Position numbers and translations under genes: made by a program
Notes under the pieces: generated by a model
The model's database searches: none
The model's input: only the letters and a program-made list of their open reading frames with translations
Told to the model about the DNA's origin: nothing
Shown: in pieces, positions 54,923 through 63,962 of the stretch
Position numbering within the stretch: position 1 is the first letter of the stretch
Layout of the letters: every line of letters starts with the position of its first letter
Assembly (NCBI GenBank): GCA_016278485.1
Contig: JADQBT010000002.1
Location: 322,570-386,569 of the forward strand
Reading direction: 5' to 3'
Length of the DNA: 64,000 nt
Origin: Halanaerobiales bacterium
GTDB lineage: Bacteria; Bacillota; Halanaerobiia; Halanaerobiales; Halanaerobiaceae

Positions 54923-55321
54923 TTAATTAGTCTCTGTCTCTTCTTCTTCTTCCTCTATAACTTCAACTGCTTCTTGATTGGGGAAATTAACACCTTGTAC
55001 ATGTACATTAATTTCTCCAACATGTAAACCAGTCATACCTTCAATTGCTTGTTTTACATTATCTTGAATTTTCCAGGCAACATCAGGTATTGAATTACCG
55101 TAATCAATTGTTACATAAATATCTACTGATGCATTTTCATCAGTTACTTCAACTTTTACACCTTTAGTAAAATTTTTGCGTCCTAGCATGTCAGAAAGAC
55201 CACCAGTTATTCCACCACTCATACCGGCTACTCCTTCTACTTCTGTTGCGGCTAGACCCGTTATTATACTAACTACTTCGTCAGCTATCTTAATCTTTCC
55301 ATATTCTTCTTCTTTAGTCAT
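54923..55321 (-). CDS. Asp23/Gls24 family envelope stress protein
   Basis: About 132 residues with the family pattern GKIKIADEVVSIITGLAATEVEGVAGMSGG, VDIYVTIDYGNSIPDVAWKIQDNVKQAIEGMTGL and VGEINVHVQGVNF. The C-terminus is a run of acidic residues. The ATG at 55321 lies 9 bases after AAGGAG. It heads asp23-amaP-DUF2273-nusB and has its own candidate promoter downstream of spoIIIAH. Confidence 0.92.
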   Translation of the reverse strand: MTKEEEYGKIKIADEVVSIITGLAATEVEGVAGMSGGITGGLSDMLGRKNFTKGVKVEVTDENASVDIYVTIDYGNSIPDVAWKIQDNVKQAIEGMTGLHVGEINVHVQGVNFPNQEAVEVIEEEEEETETN

Positions 55322-55373
55322 ATTAATCATCTCCTTAACTATTTTAAACGAAAATTACATCTATTACGAGTCT

Positions 55374-55402
55374 ATTTTATCCAAAATGTATCAATAATGC
55401 AA
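55374..55402 (-). promoter_or_regulatory. Possible SigA promoter for asp23-amaP-DUF2273-nusB
   Basis: TTGCAT (55397-55402), 17 bases and TAAAAT (55374-55379) on the minus strand in the gap after spoIIIAH. It would let vegetative nusB expression be independent of the sporulation operon. Confidence 0.5.
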
Positions 55403-55408
55403 GCAACG

Positions 55409-55978
55409 TTAGTTCTGAACCGGAACTTTCTTTTCAATTATTGTTACATCATCAAATCCTAGACCTGTTGTTTTGACAATAATATCTCCAATTCGGGCCA
55501 CATCTTCTTCATTAAGACCAGATGACCTTACTATTACATCAACGGAATTTTCATGTAAATAGGCCAATGCATCCTCATATCCCCTAGCTCTAATCAAACT
55601 TTCAATTTCTACTTCTTTCTCCATTTTTTCTGTTAGATCCATCATCTTTTCCTGAGTCTTGTTGCGGGCTTCTTCTGTAATATTTGGATTATTAATCATT
55701 TCCCTATAGATAGCAATTTGCTCACTGCGAGCTCGTTCACGTTGGAGACGATATTCAACAAAAAAGTTTTCCTGACTAGTATCTGTTCCAGGTCCTTCAT
55801 TTGAATTCTCATTAGTTGGTAAAGATTCATTACTTGGCAAAGATTCAATAGAGATATTTGGACTATCTACCTCCCTTATTTCAAAACGCCCATTATTATG
55901 TTCCACAATAACTGCTGATACCATACCAACCCAGATCATTAATACCATTAACCAGACAAATTTTCTTTTTAGATACAT
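55409..55978 (-). CDS. spoIIIAH: Stage III sporulation protein AH
   Basis: A 189-residue protein with one N-terminal membrane span (KFVWLMVLMIWVGMVSAVIV), a low-complexity Asn/Ser/Glu linker, a helical region rich in charges (LQRERARSEQIAIYREMIN) and the YscJ/FliF-like ring-building domain at the C-terminus (ARGYEDALAYLHENSVDVIVR, IVKTTGLGFDDVTII). In Bacillus it binds forespore SpoIIQ to form the feeding channel across the two membranes. Confidence 0.94.
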   Translation of the reverse strand: MYLKRKFVWLMVLMIWVGMVSAVIVEHNNGRFEIREVDSPNISIESLPSNESLPTNENSNEGPGTDTSQENFFVEYRLQRERARSEQIAIYREMINNPNITEEARNKTQEKMMDLTEKMEKEVEIESLIRARGYEDALAYLHENSVDVIVRSSGLNEEDVARIGDIIVKTTGLGFDDVTIIEKKVPVQN

Positions 55979-55982
55979 AATT

Positions 55983-56525
55983 TCACCTTCCCCGATGTGG
56001 CATTACTGTTACTTTATAAAGCGGTAAATCTAAATAACTACTTAAAGCTTTGGCCAGATCATATTTAATAGTGACATTCTCTGCACCTTCTGCAACAACT
56101 AAAGCACTTGTAAGTCGTGGATAAATAGTTTGAGCTATCACTGGTTCTTCCCCACCATTAGATTCCCTCAAAACTGCTAATTCCTTATTTATATCTTTAT
56201 TATTTTCTCTTTCATTATATACATAATTATTTTCTGGTTTTCCATTTGCCCTAAGATCAACTTTAACTGTTCCAACACCTTCTATTTGACTTAAAATATT
56301 TTCTAAATCTAATTCTAACTGTGTCAAGTAAGGTTTTTCCACTTCTATTTCTTTCTCTTTTGGCTCACTCATCATAGGTTCTACAGGATCAGTCTGCATA
56401 AAGTTATTACTATAAAGAATCAATAATATACCGATCAATCCTAGAATTGCAAGATTTCTTAATAATGGTAACTCTTCTTCATCCTGAGAAAAATAGTTTT
56501 TAATTTTTTCAATAATTTCACTCAT
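55983..56525 (-). CDS. spoIIIAG: Stage III sporulation protein AG
   Basis: A 180-residue protein: a short cytoplasmic N-terminus, one membrane span (LLRNLAILGLIGILLILYS) and a soluble ring-building domain (LENILSQIEGVGTVKVDLRA, TSALVVAEGAENVTIKYDLAKALSSYLDLPLYKVTVMPHR). SpoIIIAG forms large rings in the mother-cell part of the channel. It is 4 bases from spoIIIAH and 2 from spoIIIAF. Confidence 0.94.
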   Translation of the reverse strand: MSEIIEKIKNYFSQDEEELPLLRNLAILGLIGILLILYSNNFMQTDPVEPMMSEPKEKEIEVEKPYLTQLELDLENILSQIEGVGTVKVDLRANGKPENNYVYNERENNKDINKELAVLRESNGGEEPVIAQTIYPRLTSALVVAEGAENVTIKYDLAKALSSYLDLPLYKVTVMPHRGR

Positions 56526-56527
56526 TA

Positions 56528-57007
56528 CTAACCTCCTGTTGTGATAATAATATTATCTATTGGAACTTGAAACATTTCCGCCATTTCATTGATTAAATCC
56601 TGTTGATTAATCTTTGTTGCAGACGCTTTATTTATTTTAATTACTATCTTCTTTATCAATAGACCATCTTCTAATTTTAAACTAACTTCTTCAACAACAT
56701 CTTTACCATATTTAAACTCAATAATATCATCAAATCTTTTATTAATATCAACAAACATCTCTTCTCCATCACTTTTAATTTTTTGCCATTCTTGTTCTCT
56801 ATTTATTTTTGGTAATACTGCCATCATCTCTTCTTCATCTAGAGAAAATAAAACAAGTATTGGATTTAAAAGAGTAAACAGAATAAATAACCCCATAATT
56901 ACTCTAACTGTTTTTTGTAAATTTTTATTCGGTAATATTACTTCCAATAAAGACGTGATAATCATAATTGTAATTAATTTTTTTACCCAATTTTGGATAA
57001 AATCCAT
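56528..57007 (-). CDS. spoIIIAF: Stage III sporulation protein AF
   Basis: A 159-residue protein with two N-terminal hydrophobic segments (KKLITIMIITSLLEVILPN, VIMGLFILFTLLNPILVLF) and a soluble C-terminal domain (LKLEDGLLIKKIVIKIN). It is a channel component of the SpoIIIA complex; the ring-building-like fold of the C-terminal part is inferred from the family. Confidence 0.93.
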   Translation of the reverse strand: MDFIQNWVKKLITIMIITSLLEVILPNKNLQKTVRVIMGLFILFTLLNPILVLFSLDEEEMMAVLPKINREQEWQKIKSDGEEMFVDINKRFDDIIEFKYGKDVVEEVSLKLEDGLLIKKIVIKINKASATKINQQDLINEMAEMFQVPIDNIIITTGG

Positions 57008-57019
57008 AAGTCCACCCCA

Positions 57020-58210
57020 TTACCTCATCATAACTGTGAAATTTGCTGTACCAACTACTATTGTTAAGGCAATAAAGAACATAAATGCCACACTCATCAG
57101 GGCTAATATTAATAGAACTAAGTTCCCAGCTAATTTATTCAAAAGAATTACCCCTCGATGATCTGTCACAGGTTCTAAAAAAGCCCCGGCAAGTTTATAA
57201 ACAAATAATAGAGCTAAAATTTTAAGGATCGGATAGGCTGTGATAAAGATAATTACTATAATGCCTGCCAGATTCAAAGCATTTTTTAATAAAAGCACGC
57301 AGTTGACCATTATATCTACTGTATCTGCAAATAAACCTCCTAGAAAGGGTATTGCCATACCGGTTACATATTTAGCCGTTCTTAAAGTTAAGCTATCTCC
57401 TATTGCAGCTGCACCGCCCTGTAAGAACATTCCACCTGTAAAAACCATTAACAGCACACCAGTTAGTCCAATACTGAATTCTTTAAACAATGAAGTCAAT
57501 CTAGAAAATGAAAAATCTCTGCTAATTAGATTAACAAACTCAAGTACTGCAGATATTAGCAGTAAGGGTAAAACTACTGTTTTAATTATTGTTGAAAATA
57601 GAGTAATTACCAAATATGTTAAAGGGTGAAATACAGCCGCTGAGGCAAGTGCACCTGTGCCCACTAACAAAGTTAATATTACGGGAATTAATGATTGCAT
57701 AAAAGTAACCATATTTGTGATAGCATCTGATGCTTCTATAACTACATCTTGAAAATTACTTAATAATAAATAGGCAATAATAAATAGAATAATTTTACCG
57801 GCAAGTTCACTAATGCTACTTCTTTCTGGTATAAAGAGATTAAGTAAAGTTGTAATAATCATTAATATAAATATTTGTCCTAATAATCTTCCATGCAAAA
57901 GAAACTCTTGTAATAAGCCACTTACAATTCCTTTCATAAGTTGCTTACTATCAACAATTGTTCCTCCTGAAAAAAAACTATTAATGATTTTACCAATAGT
58001 AACATCTGGAAATAATTTATCACTTCTGTTATTTAATTTATTAATTTCCTTCTCTAAATCATCAATATTTAACTTATCTAATTCCCTCTGAATTAACTCT
58101 CTATTTAGACCTGGTTCACTTAACTCACTTATGTTTTGAGCTTCTGCAAGATTACTAATTATAATAGCTAAAAAAACTACTATTATTATTAACATAAATT
58201 TTTGCTTCAT
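57020..58210 (-). CDS. spoIIIAE: Stage III sporulation protein AE
   Basis: A 396-residue membrane protein with a signal-like N-terminus (FMLIIIVVFLAIIISNLAEA), a soluble region of about 90 residues and seven or so hydrophobic segments. GGTIVDSKQLMKGIVSGLLQEF and GGLFADTVDIMVNCVLLLKNALNLAG match the family. It is the large integral membrane part of the SpoIIIA complex, thought to resemble export-apparatus proteins. Confidence 0.94.
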   Translation of the reverse strand: MKQKFMLIIIVVFLAIIISNLAEAQNISELSEPGLNRELIQRELDKLNIDDLEKEINKLNNRSDKLFPDVTIGKIINSFFSGGTIVDSKQLMKGIVSGLLQEFLLHGRLLGQIFILMIITTLLNLFIPERSSISELAGKIILFIIAYLLLSNFQDVVIEASDAITNMVTFMQSLIPVILTLLVGTGALASAAVFHPLTYLVITLFSTIIKTVVLPLLLISAVLEFVNLISRDFSFSRLTSLFKEFSIGLTGVLLMVFTGGMFLQGGAAAIGDSLTLRTAKYVTGMAIPFLGGLFADTVDIMVNCVLLLKNALNLAGIIVIIFITAYPILKILALLFVYKLAGAFLEPVTDHRGVILLNKLAGNLVLLILALMSVAFMFFIALTIVVGTANFTVMMR

Positions 58211-58225
58211 ATTTTCACTTCCAGC

Positions 58226-58615
58226 TTAAAAAGTAATTAATACAAGTATTTTTTCAAGTAAATTGATAATAACTGGTAATGCTAGGAATATAATTATTAC
58301 TCTAGTTGCCAGTTCAATCTTGCTGGATAAAGTACTCTGTCCAGCATCTTTTGTAATTGTTGCACCGAATTCTCCTAGATATGCAATAGCAATTATTTTG
58401 ATAATAATATTAAAGTAGATTAAATCTAGATCTGCTTTTTCAGCCAGTTGATAGATATAGTCAATAATAACTTTAAATTGACCTAAAATTAATATTAAGA
58501 TAATCAAACCGGTAGCCAGTGTTAGCAGAAAAGCTATTTCAGGACTTTTTTCCTTAATAATGATAACCAGTAAAGCAGCTACAATCGCTAAGCCAATAAT
58601 TTTAAGTATTAGCAT
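58226..58615 (-). CDS. spoIIIAD: Stage III sporulation protein AD
   Basis: A 129-residue membrane protein with three to four hydrophobic segments (IIGLAIVAALLVIIIKE, AFLLTLATGLIILILILG, IIKIIAIAYLGEFGATITKDAG, VIIIFLALPVIINLLEKIL). It follows spoIIIAC by one base; the two are homologous and act as membrane parts of the channel. Confidence 0.94.
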   Translation of the reverse strand: MLILKIIGLAIVAALLVIIIKEKSPEIAFLLTLATGLIILILILGQFKVIIDYIYQLAEKADLDLIYFNIIIKIIAIAYLGEFGATITKDAGQSTLSSKIELATRVIIIFLALPVIINLLEKILVLITF

Positions 58616-58616
58616 C

Positions 58617-58811
58617 TTAGAATCTAAATACTGTCTTTACATCCTGAAACAACTCATTGATTAATTGAATAACTACCATCAGAACTATTATGACCCCAAC
58701 TAGTGTTAACATCTGTGCCTGTTCTTCTTTACCAGCTTGTTTTAGCACAATATTTATTACTGAAATAAATATACCTATTCCTGCTATTTTAAATATCAAA
58801 TTAATCTCCAT
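58617..58811 (-). CDS. spoIIIAC: Stage III sporulation protein AC
   Basis: A 64-residue membrane protein with two hydrophobic segments (IFKIAGIGIFISVINIVLKQAGKEEQAQMLTLVGVI is the family core, split here by the polar KQAGKEEQ turn). ATG at 58811, 7 bases after GGAGG, is preferred to a TTG at 58826 that overlaps that site. Confidence 0.94.
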   Translation of the reverse strand: MEINLIFKIAGIGIFISVINIVLKQAGKEEQAQMLTLVGVIIVLMVVIQLINELFQDVKTVFRF

Positions 58812-58828
58812 GTTTAGTACCTCCAATA

Positions 58829-59365
58829 TTAATAAAGTAAAATAATTAATAATAAACCAGACAAAAAACCACCATATTGATAAAGTTTTTTCTTATCATC
58901 TAGTTCAATTTGGGCATGTTCTTTTAAAATCAGTAGATCATTAATTACTTTATCATGTAAGTCAGCTTGGCTACTAAGCTCTTCTAGTGTAATTTTTCTA
59001 GCCCAATCTTTTAATAAAGATATTTCATTATTGTTTAAGGCCATTTTACTTTTTTTTCTTCTTAATTCTGCATCTATAATCTCATAGAAAGTTTGGGTAT
59101 AATGACTATTTAATTTCTGGCCGATACTCTTTAACAATTGATAAATATCTTCATTTGAGTTAAAAATTAATTTGGCATGATTAATAACTTCAGTTATTGG
59201 ATTTTGTTGATTAACTACTTCTCTTTTTGAAAACTGTACCAATGAAATAAATTTTTCTAAACTTGTCACCCTCTTTTTAAGACGAAAGTAAAAAACAAAT
59301 CCACAACCTGTTGAAGTAAAAATTATGATTAATGACCCCAGTAATTTAATTTCAAACACGCTCAT
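58829..59365 (-). CDS. spoIIIAB: Stage III sporulation protein AB
   Basis: A 178-residue protein with an N-terminal membrane span (LLGSLIIIFTSTGCGFVFYF), a helical soluble domain and a C-terminal hydrophobic stretch (GGFLSGLLLIILLY). The soluble domain resembles GspF-type helices in the family. It overlaps spoIIIAA by 14 bases, indicating translational coupling. Confidence 0.93.
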   Translation of the reverse strand: MSVFEIKLLGSLIIIFTSTGCGFVFYFRLKKRVTSLEKFISLVQFSKREVVNQQNPITEVINHAKLIFNSNEDIYQLLKSIGQKLNSHYTQTFYEIIDAELRRKKSKMALNNNEISLLKDWARKITLEELSSQADLHDKVINDLLILKEHAQIELDDKKKLYQYGGFLSGLLLIILLY

Positions 59366-60287
59366 ATAGATCTTCTTTCTTTTTGATAGCTACAACCTGA
59401 CCTGGTTTTATTTTATTTTCAAGAAAAATATACCTATCAAATATTTTAATTAATTCCTGCTGATAGGGAAATTTAGTTTTATTTTTACCTGCTTTACCAT
59501 GAATTGTAGCAATTATCTTCACCCCAGACGCAATAGCTCTCCTAACTGCTAATAAATCTGCCTTGGCTCCCAGCTCATCTACCGCAATAATTTGCGGTGA
59601 CATTGATCTGATCAAAAGTAATATTCCTTCTGGTTTATTGGCTTTATCGAGCAAGTCTGTTCTTAGTCCAATTTGGTTTTGGGCGACACCTTGATATGCT
59701 GCAGCTATTTCAGATCTTTCATCAATTAAACCAATCTTTTTACCTTGATATTGAGAAGTTGCATTGCCATTACTTAATACTCTAACTAAATCTCTCAACA
59801 AGGTAGTCTTACCACTTAAAGGAGGTCCAATAATTAGGGTATTATATATATCATTTTTATTAATTATTTTTTCAACTACCTGATTAGCAATTCCTTTGAT
59901 TTCTCTTGCCAGACGAAAATTTAGACTATTAATATTTTTGATTTTGACTATTTTATTATCTTCTAGCACAGCTTCACCAGTAAAACCAACTCGATGTCCA
60001 CCTGCTAAAGTAATAAAACCTTGTTGTAATTCTTTTTTTAATGCATAAAGTGAGTAGTCACTGATTAACAACAATGTCTTATCAATATCTTCACTAGAAA
60101 CCAGGTAAGGGTGATTATTATCTATTTCACCTGACCTGTTAATAAAAAATGATCTATTAATAGTGACTATTTCTAAAGGCCTTTTTTTTCTTAATCTTAT
60201 TTCTGTTAGATCTGTCTCAGGTAGCCATCTAAATAAATTTTCTATACTTTGTTTTACGTTTTTTGCTAGGTATTTTAAATAATTCAT
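59352..60287 (-). CDS. spoIIIAA: Stage III sporulation protein AA (secretion-type ATPase)
   Basis: About 311 residues. An N-terminal region with LTEIRLRKKRPLEIVT and FITLAGGHRVGFTGEAV is followed by a P-loop ATPase: Walker A IIGPPLSGKTTLLRDL, LIDERSEIAAAYQG, Walker B-like IIAVDELGAKADLLAVRRAIASGVKIIATIHG. It is the presumed ATPase of the SpoIIIA channel. ATG at 60287 follows GGAGGTAATT; the upstream TTG at 60299 overlaps the site. First gene of the eight-gene operon. Confidence 0.95.
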   Translation of the reverse strand: MNYLKYLAKNVKQSIENLFRWLPETDLTEIRLRKKRPLEIVTINRSFFINRSGEIDNNHPYLVSSEDIDKTLLLISDYSLYALKKELQQGFITLAGGHRVGFTGEAVLEDNKIVKIKNINSLNFRLAREIKGIANQVVEKIINKNDIYNTLIIGPPLSGKTTLLRDLVRVLSNGNATSQYQGKKIGLIDERSEIAAAYQGVAQNQIGLRTDLLDKANKPEGILLLIRSMSPQIIAVDELGAKADLLAVRRAIASGVKIIATIHGKAGKNKTKFPYQQELIKIFDRYIFLENKIKPGQVVAIKKKEDLYERV

Positions 60288-60397
60288 AATTACCTCCAAC
60301 TTGTCCAGTGGTCTTTATAATAAATTTTATTAGGCTAATCATTAAACTATGCATAAGAAAAAAAAAATAAACCATCCTATTTATTGGAGGTGGGTTT

Positions 60398-60574
60398 ATG
60401 TTTAGAAGCCGGCGGAAACCAAAGTACACAATAGCAGGTCTTGGTGTTGCTGTTACAGCCTTAGGTTGGAAGATGCTCCCCTCATCCATTGGTGCAGGTG
60501 TCCTGGGATTTGGAACAGCACACATCTTATTAGGTCTGCTTGATTCTGTCAGGCCTTCATTACTTGAGAGTTAA
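60398..60574 (+). CDS. Small glycine-rich membrane protein, divergent from spoIIIAA
   Basis: A 58-residue protein, MFRSRRKPKYTIAGLGVAVT followed by ALGWKMLPSSIGAGVLGFGT and AHILLGLLDSVRPSLLES. A basic N-terminus precedes a long hydrophobic Gly/Ala-rich region able to span the membrane once or twice. GGAGGTGG lies 6 bases before the ATG. It shares a gap of about 110 bases with spoIIIAA, transcribed the other way. Similar short proteins occur beside this locus in Clostridia as far as I recall; function is unknown. Confidence 0.7.
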   Translation: MFRSRRKPKYTIAGLGVAVTALGWKMLPSSIGAGVLGFGTAHILLGLLDSVRPSLLES

Positions 60575-60586
60575 ATCTATACCTCT

Positions 60587-60617
60587 AAAAAAAAAGAGGA
60601 GGGCAACTGCCCTCCTC
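60587..60617 (-). terminator. Strong terminator of the efp/FAD oxidoreductase run
   Basis: On the minus strand GAGGAGGGCA-GT-TGCCCTCCTC is followed by nine T. It ends transcription of the FAD oxidoreductase and faces the plus-strand small gene. Confidence 0.93.
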
Positions 60618-60655
60618 GCTTAATTATCTATTTATAATTTTGTCTAAGCTTTAAA

Positions 60656-61786
60656 TTAATTTCTTAGCTCAGCAATTAATTGATTTTGTTCTTCATAGTC
60701 ACCTACTATTATTGCGCCAATAATTTTATCATTATCCTTAATTACCTTCACATAGGTAGTACCATTGAGTAAAATTTCTTCTGTGAATTCTTCTGATTCA
60801 TTTAATTCGCCTATGGAAACGACATTAATACCAGCTACTTTGAGTGTATGTGATGTTAGGAAACCAGTAAACTCAACTTCTTTGCCCGCCATATTTTGAC
60901 CAGCTAATTTTCCTTGTTCCATTGAAGGAGGCCAAATACCATAAACTCTTCCCTCATGCTCAGCAACATCACCTGCCGCATAAATATCATTTACCGTAGT
61001 TCTAAGCTGATTGTCCACTATAATACCACGATTAGTTTCAATAGCTAAACCATCAACTAGGGCAAGATTTGATCTCACACCTGTTGAAAGAAGCACAAAA
61101 TCAGTTTCAATTTCTGTTCCATCACCTAAAACTACCTTTTGCACCTCATTATCCCCGGAAAACTCCTGGGTCTGAGCATCTGTATAAAAATTAATCCCTT
61201 TTTCTTCAAGTTTCCTTTGCAATAATTGACCACCTTTTTCATCTAACTGACGTACTAGCAGATGTTCGCCCATTTCAATTACATTAACTTCCAAACCAGT
61301 TTTAGCCATATTGTAAGCAGACTCAAGGCCAAGTAGGCCTCCTCCGACCACTACTGCTTTTTTAGCAGTCTCTACTTTACTATAAATGTTCTTTGCATCA
61401 TATGCAGTTCTTAAAGTCAATACATTTTTGAGGTTATGGCCAGGAATAGGTGGCACAAAACAAGATGCGCCATGGGCAAGTAATAATTTATCATAATGAT
61501 AAGTTGATTTTTTTGTTTTAACAAGTTTCTTTTCTGGAAACAGTTCTATAACTTCCTCTTCTAAGTGGAGATCAATATTATGATCTGCAAACCATTCCTC
61601 ATCATTAACGATAATATCTTCTACCTCTACCTCACCTGAAAGACACTCAATCAGACGAGGACGATAATAAAAAGGATATGCTTCGTTTGTTAGGACTGTT
61701 ATTTTATCGTCAGCATCAATGAATTTAAGTAACTCTTTTACAGCAGATGTTCCTGCTACTCCTGCTCCTATCACTAGATATTTCAT
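60656..61786 (-). CDS. NAD(P)H/FAD-dependent oxidoreductase (rubredoxin reductase/NADH oxidase-like)
   Basis: A 376-residue pyridine nucleotide-disulphide-type flavoprotein without a redox-active Cys pair: FAD site YLVIGAGVAGTSAVKEL, YPFYYRPRLIECLSG, NAD site AVVVGGGLLGLESAYNMAKTGLEVNVIE, and the second FAD motif DIYAAGDVAEHEG. A C-terminal domain of nitrite/rubredoxin reductase type follows. Such enzymes in anaerobes reduce rubredoxin or oxygen-detoxifying partners. It follows efp by 16 bases. The acceptor is unknown. Confidence 0.87.
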   Translation of the reverse strand: MKYLVIGAGVAGTSAVKELLKFIDADDKITVLTNEAYPFYYRPRLIECLSGEVEVEDIIVNDEEWFADHNIDLHLEEEVIELFPEKKLVKTKKSTYHYDKLLLAHGASCFVPPIPGHNLKNVLTLRTAYDAKNIYSKVETAKKAVVVGGGLLGLESAYNMAKTGLEVNVIEMGEHLLVRQLDEKGGQLLQRKLEEKGINFYTDAQTQEFSGDNEVQKVVLGDGTEIETDFVLLSTGVRSNLALVDGLAIETNRGIIVDNQLRTTVNDIYAAGDVAEHEGRVYGIWPPSMEQGKLAGQNMAGKEVEFTGFLTSHTLKVAGINVVSIGELNESEEFTEEILLNGTTYVKVIKDNDKIIGAIIVGDYEEQNQLIAELRN

Positions 61787-61802
61787 TTAAGTAGCCTCCT
61801 TA

Positions 61803-62366
61803 TTATTTAGACACTCTTTCTATATATTCATCTGTCCTAGTATCAATTTTAATAAAATCACCTTCGTTAATAAATAAAGGTACTTGAATAACTAAATCAG
61901 TTGACATAGTAGCTGGTTTACTACCACCAGATACAGTATTACCTTTAATCCCAGGCTGTGTTTTAGCTACTTCCAGTTCAACAAAAGTTGGTAAATCAAT
62001 ATCGATAGGCCGTTTTTGATACATTGATATTTCAAGATTCATATTTTCTTTAAGATACTTTACTTTATCTCCTAATTGTTCATCAGATAAAGCAATCTGA
62101 TCATAAGTTTCATTATCCATAAATATATAATCACTACCATCCCAGTAAAGGAATTGCATCATCTTTTTTTCGATATGTGCACGCGGTATTTTTTCTCCCG
62201 CCCGGAATGTTTTTTCCACAACATAATCTTCTTCAATATTACGAAGTTTTGTCCTAACAAAAGCACCACCGCGACCAGATTTTGAATGTTGAAAATCTAT
62301 GACTGTATAAACTGCTCCATCAAGTTCAATAGTTAGACCTGTGTTAAAATCATTTGTTGATATCAA
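61803..62366 (-). CDS. efp: Elongation factor P
   Basis: A 187-residue protein with the three KOW/OB-type domains of EF-P: (M)[36 protein letters not shown] (hypusine-like loop region, here SGRGGA), and the C-terminal domain beginning [30 protein letters not shown] at 62366, 5 bases after GGAGGTGA, gives the classical MISTNDF start; the ATG at 62381 would encode that binding site. EF-P rescues ribosomes stalled on polyproline. Confidence 0.96.
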   Translation of the reverse strand: MISTNDFNTGLTIELDGAVYTVIDFQHSKSGRGGAFVRTKLRNIEEDYVVEKTFRAGEKIPRAHIEKKMMQFLYWDGSDYIFMDNETYDQIALSDEQLGDKVKYLKENMNLEISMYQKRPIDIDLPTFVELEVAKTQPGIKGNTVSGGSKPATMSTDLVIQVPLFINEGDFIKIDTRTDEYIERVSK

Positions 62367-62447
62367 CAATATCACCTCCATTAAAAATTACGTATATCAT
62401 CTATATTATAGCAAATTATCACATTATAAACAAATATCAAACAGTTA

Positions 62448-63515
62448 TCAAACTACGATCAACTCTTTTGGAGCCTTATTTAATACCTGGCAACCATTAG
62501 CTGTTATTAATAGGTCATCTTCAATGCGAACTCCACCCCAATTTGAAAGGTAGATGCCAGGTTCATCAGTAACGACCATTCCTTTTTCTAATTTATCATC
62601 AGATGTATAAGATAACCTTGGACCTTCATGAACATTTAATCCCAGACCATGGCCTAGTCCATGGCCAAAATTCTCTGCATAGCCATTTTCTTTAATTATA
62701 TCTCTGGCAATAGCATCTACTTCTTTGCAAGTTAGTCCTGCTTTTATTTTGCTAATAACTTTCTTTTGTGCTTTTAATACTAACTGATATATTTCTTTCT
62801 GTTTTTCATTTGCTTCTCCAACCACTATTGTGCGGGTAATATCAGAACAATAACCGTTCACAATTGTTCCATAATCCATCGTAACAAAGTCTCCATATTC
62901 AATTACTTTATCGGTTGCCACCCCATGTGGTAAGGCTGACCTTTCTCCAGAGGCAACTATAAAATCAAAAGCATTATCTTCTCCCCCTGCTTTTTTCATA
63001 AAAAATTCAAGCTCTAAGGCAACTTCTTTTTCAGTTTTACCTACTTTAATAAAATCAATAATATGCGCAAAAGCTAGATCAGCAATCTCAACAGCTTTTT
63101 TAATATTGCTTATTTCAGATTCGTCTTTATATAATCTCAGTTCTTCTGTTAAACCAGCAACTGGAGCAAGCTCAATTCCTTTAAAAGTGTCACGATATTT
63201 TGTGAAATCATGATAAGTAATTTGATCACTTTCTAAGCCTAATTTTTCAATATTATTTTTTGCAAGTAATTCACCTATCCCAGCAATAATTTTACTACTT
63301 ATCTCTACTATTTTACAGTGTGGCACCTGTTTTTTTGCTTGATCTTTATATCTAAAATCTGTTATAAAAATATTTTCTTCTGGTAATAAGAGTAAATATC
63401 CTGCTGTACCAGTAAAGCCTGTTAGATACCTTCTGTTTGCAGCTGAGCTAATTAAAAAAGCTTCTAATTCTTTTTCCTCCATTTTTTCTCTTAATTTCAT
63501 TATTCTATTTTCCAT
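62448..63515 (-). CDS. Xaa-Pro aminopeptidase/dipeptidase (M24 family)
   Basis: A 355-residue creatinase-fold metallopeptidase. The N-terminal domain (LISSAANRRYLTGFTGTAGYLL) precedes the pita-bread domain with all five metal ligands: DYGTIVNGYCSDITRT (two Asp), GHGLGHGLGLNVHEGP (His), VVTDEPGIYL (Glu) and GVRIEDDLLIT (Glu). It releases residues before proline. Its partners aroQ upstream and efp downstream match the usual Firmicute order. Confidence 0.94.
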   Translation of the reverse strand: MENRIMKLREKMEEKELEAFLISSAANRRYLTGFTGTAGYLLLLPEENIFITDFRYKDQAKKQVPHCKIVEISSKIIAGIGELLAKNNIEKLGLESDQITYHDFTKYRDTFKGIELAPVAGLTEELRLYKDESEISNIKKAVEIADLAFAHIIDFIKVGKTEKEVALELEFFMKKAGGEDNAFDFIVASGERSALPHGVATDKVIEYGDFVTMDYGTIVNGYCSDITRTIVVGEANEKQKEIYQLVLKAQKKVISKIKAGLTCKEVDAIARDIIKENGYAENFGHGLGHGLGLNVHEGPRLSYTSDDKLEKGMVVTDEPGIYLSNWGGVRIEDDLLITANGCQVLNKAPKELIVV

Positions 63516-63962
63516 TTAATATTTCTCCTTTCGAATTATACTAATAATGCCTGTCAATGCGAGTAAATAACCATCTGCACCAAGACCAGTAATTTGACCC
63601 ATTACTATTGGTGCTATTATAGATTTATGTCTAAACTTTTCTCGCTGAAAAATATTACTAAGATGCACTTCAATAATAGGTATCCGCGCTATAACCAACG
63701 CATCTCGCAAAGAGATACTATTATGAGTTAATCCAGCTGGATTTATAATTAAACCTGACCATTCTCCTATACCATTGTGAATAAAATCAATTATTTCTCC
63801 TTCATGATTACTTTGCAGAATATCTAATTTGATATCTTCTTGTTTTGCCTTATCTTTCAGTCCTTCATTTATATCTTCTAAACTTGCTGTTCCATAAACT
63901 TCTGGTTCTCTTTTACCTAGCAAATTTAAATTTGGACCATGTATCACACCAATTTCAAACAT
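63516..63962 (-). CDS. aroQ: 3-dehydroquinate dehydratase, type II
   Basis: A 148-residue flavodoxin-fold enzyme of the shikimate pathway. Motifs: IHGPNLNLLGKREPEVYGTASL (catalytic Arg and Tyr), LQSNHEGEIIDFIH, INPAGLTHNSISLRDAL, EVHLSNIFQREKFRHKS. GGAGG precedes the ATG. It abuts the peptidase gene with no gap. Whatever gene lies upstream is cut by the window edge. Confidence 0.95.
   Translation of the reverse strand: MFEIGVIHGPNLNLLGKREPEVYGTASLEDINEGLKDKAKQEDIKLDILQSNHEGEIIDFIHNGIGEWSGLIINPAGLTHNSISLRDALVIARIPIIEVHLSNIFQREKFRHKSIIAPIVMGQITGLGADGYLLALTGIISIIRKEKY

Noticed and set aside
57240..57629. 129-codon plus-strand frame opposite spoIIIAE
   Set aside because: It is a shadow of the hydrophobic codons of spoIIIAE on the other strand; no ribosome binding site or family pattern.
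60229..60525. Open frame of 98 codons on the minus strand
   Set aside because: It is antisense to the better supported plus-strand small gene (60398-60574), overlaps the spoIIIAA start and resembles no protein.
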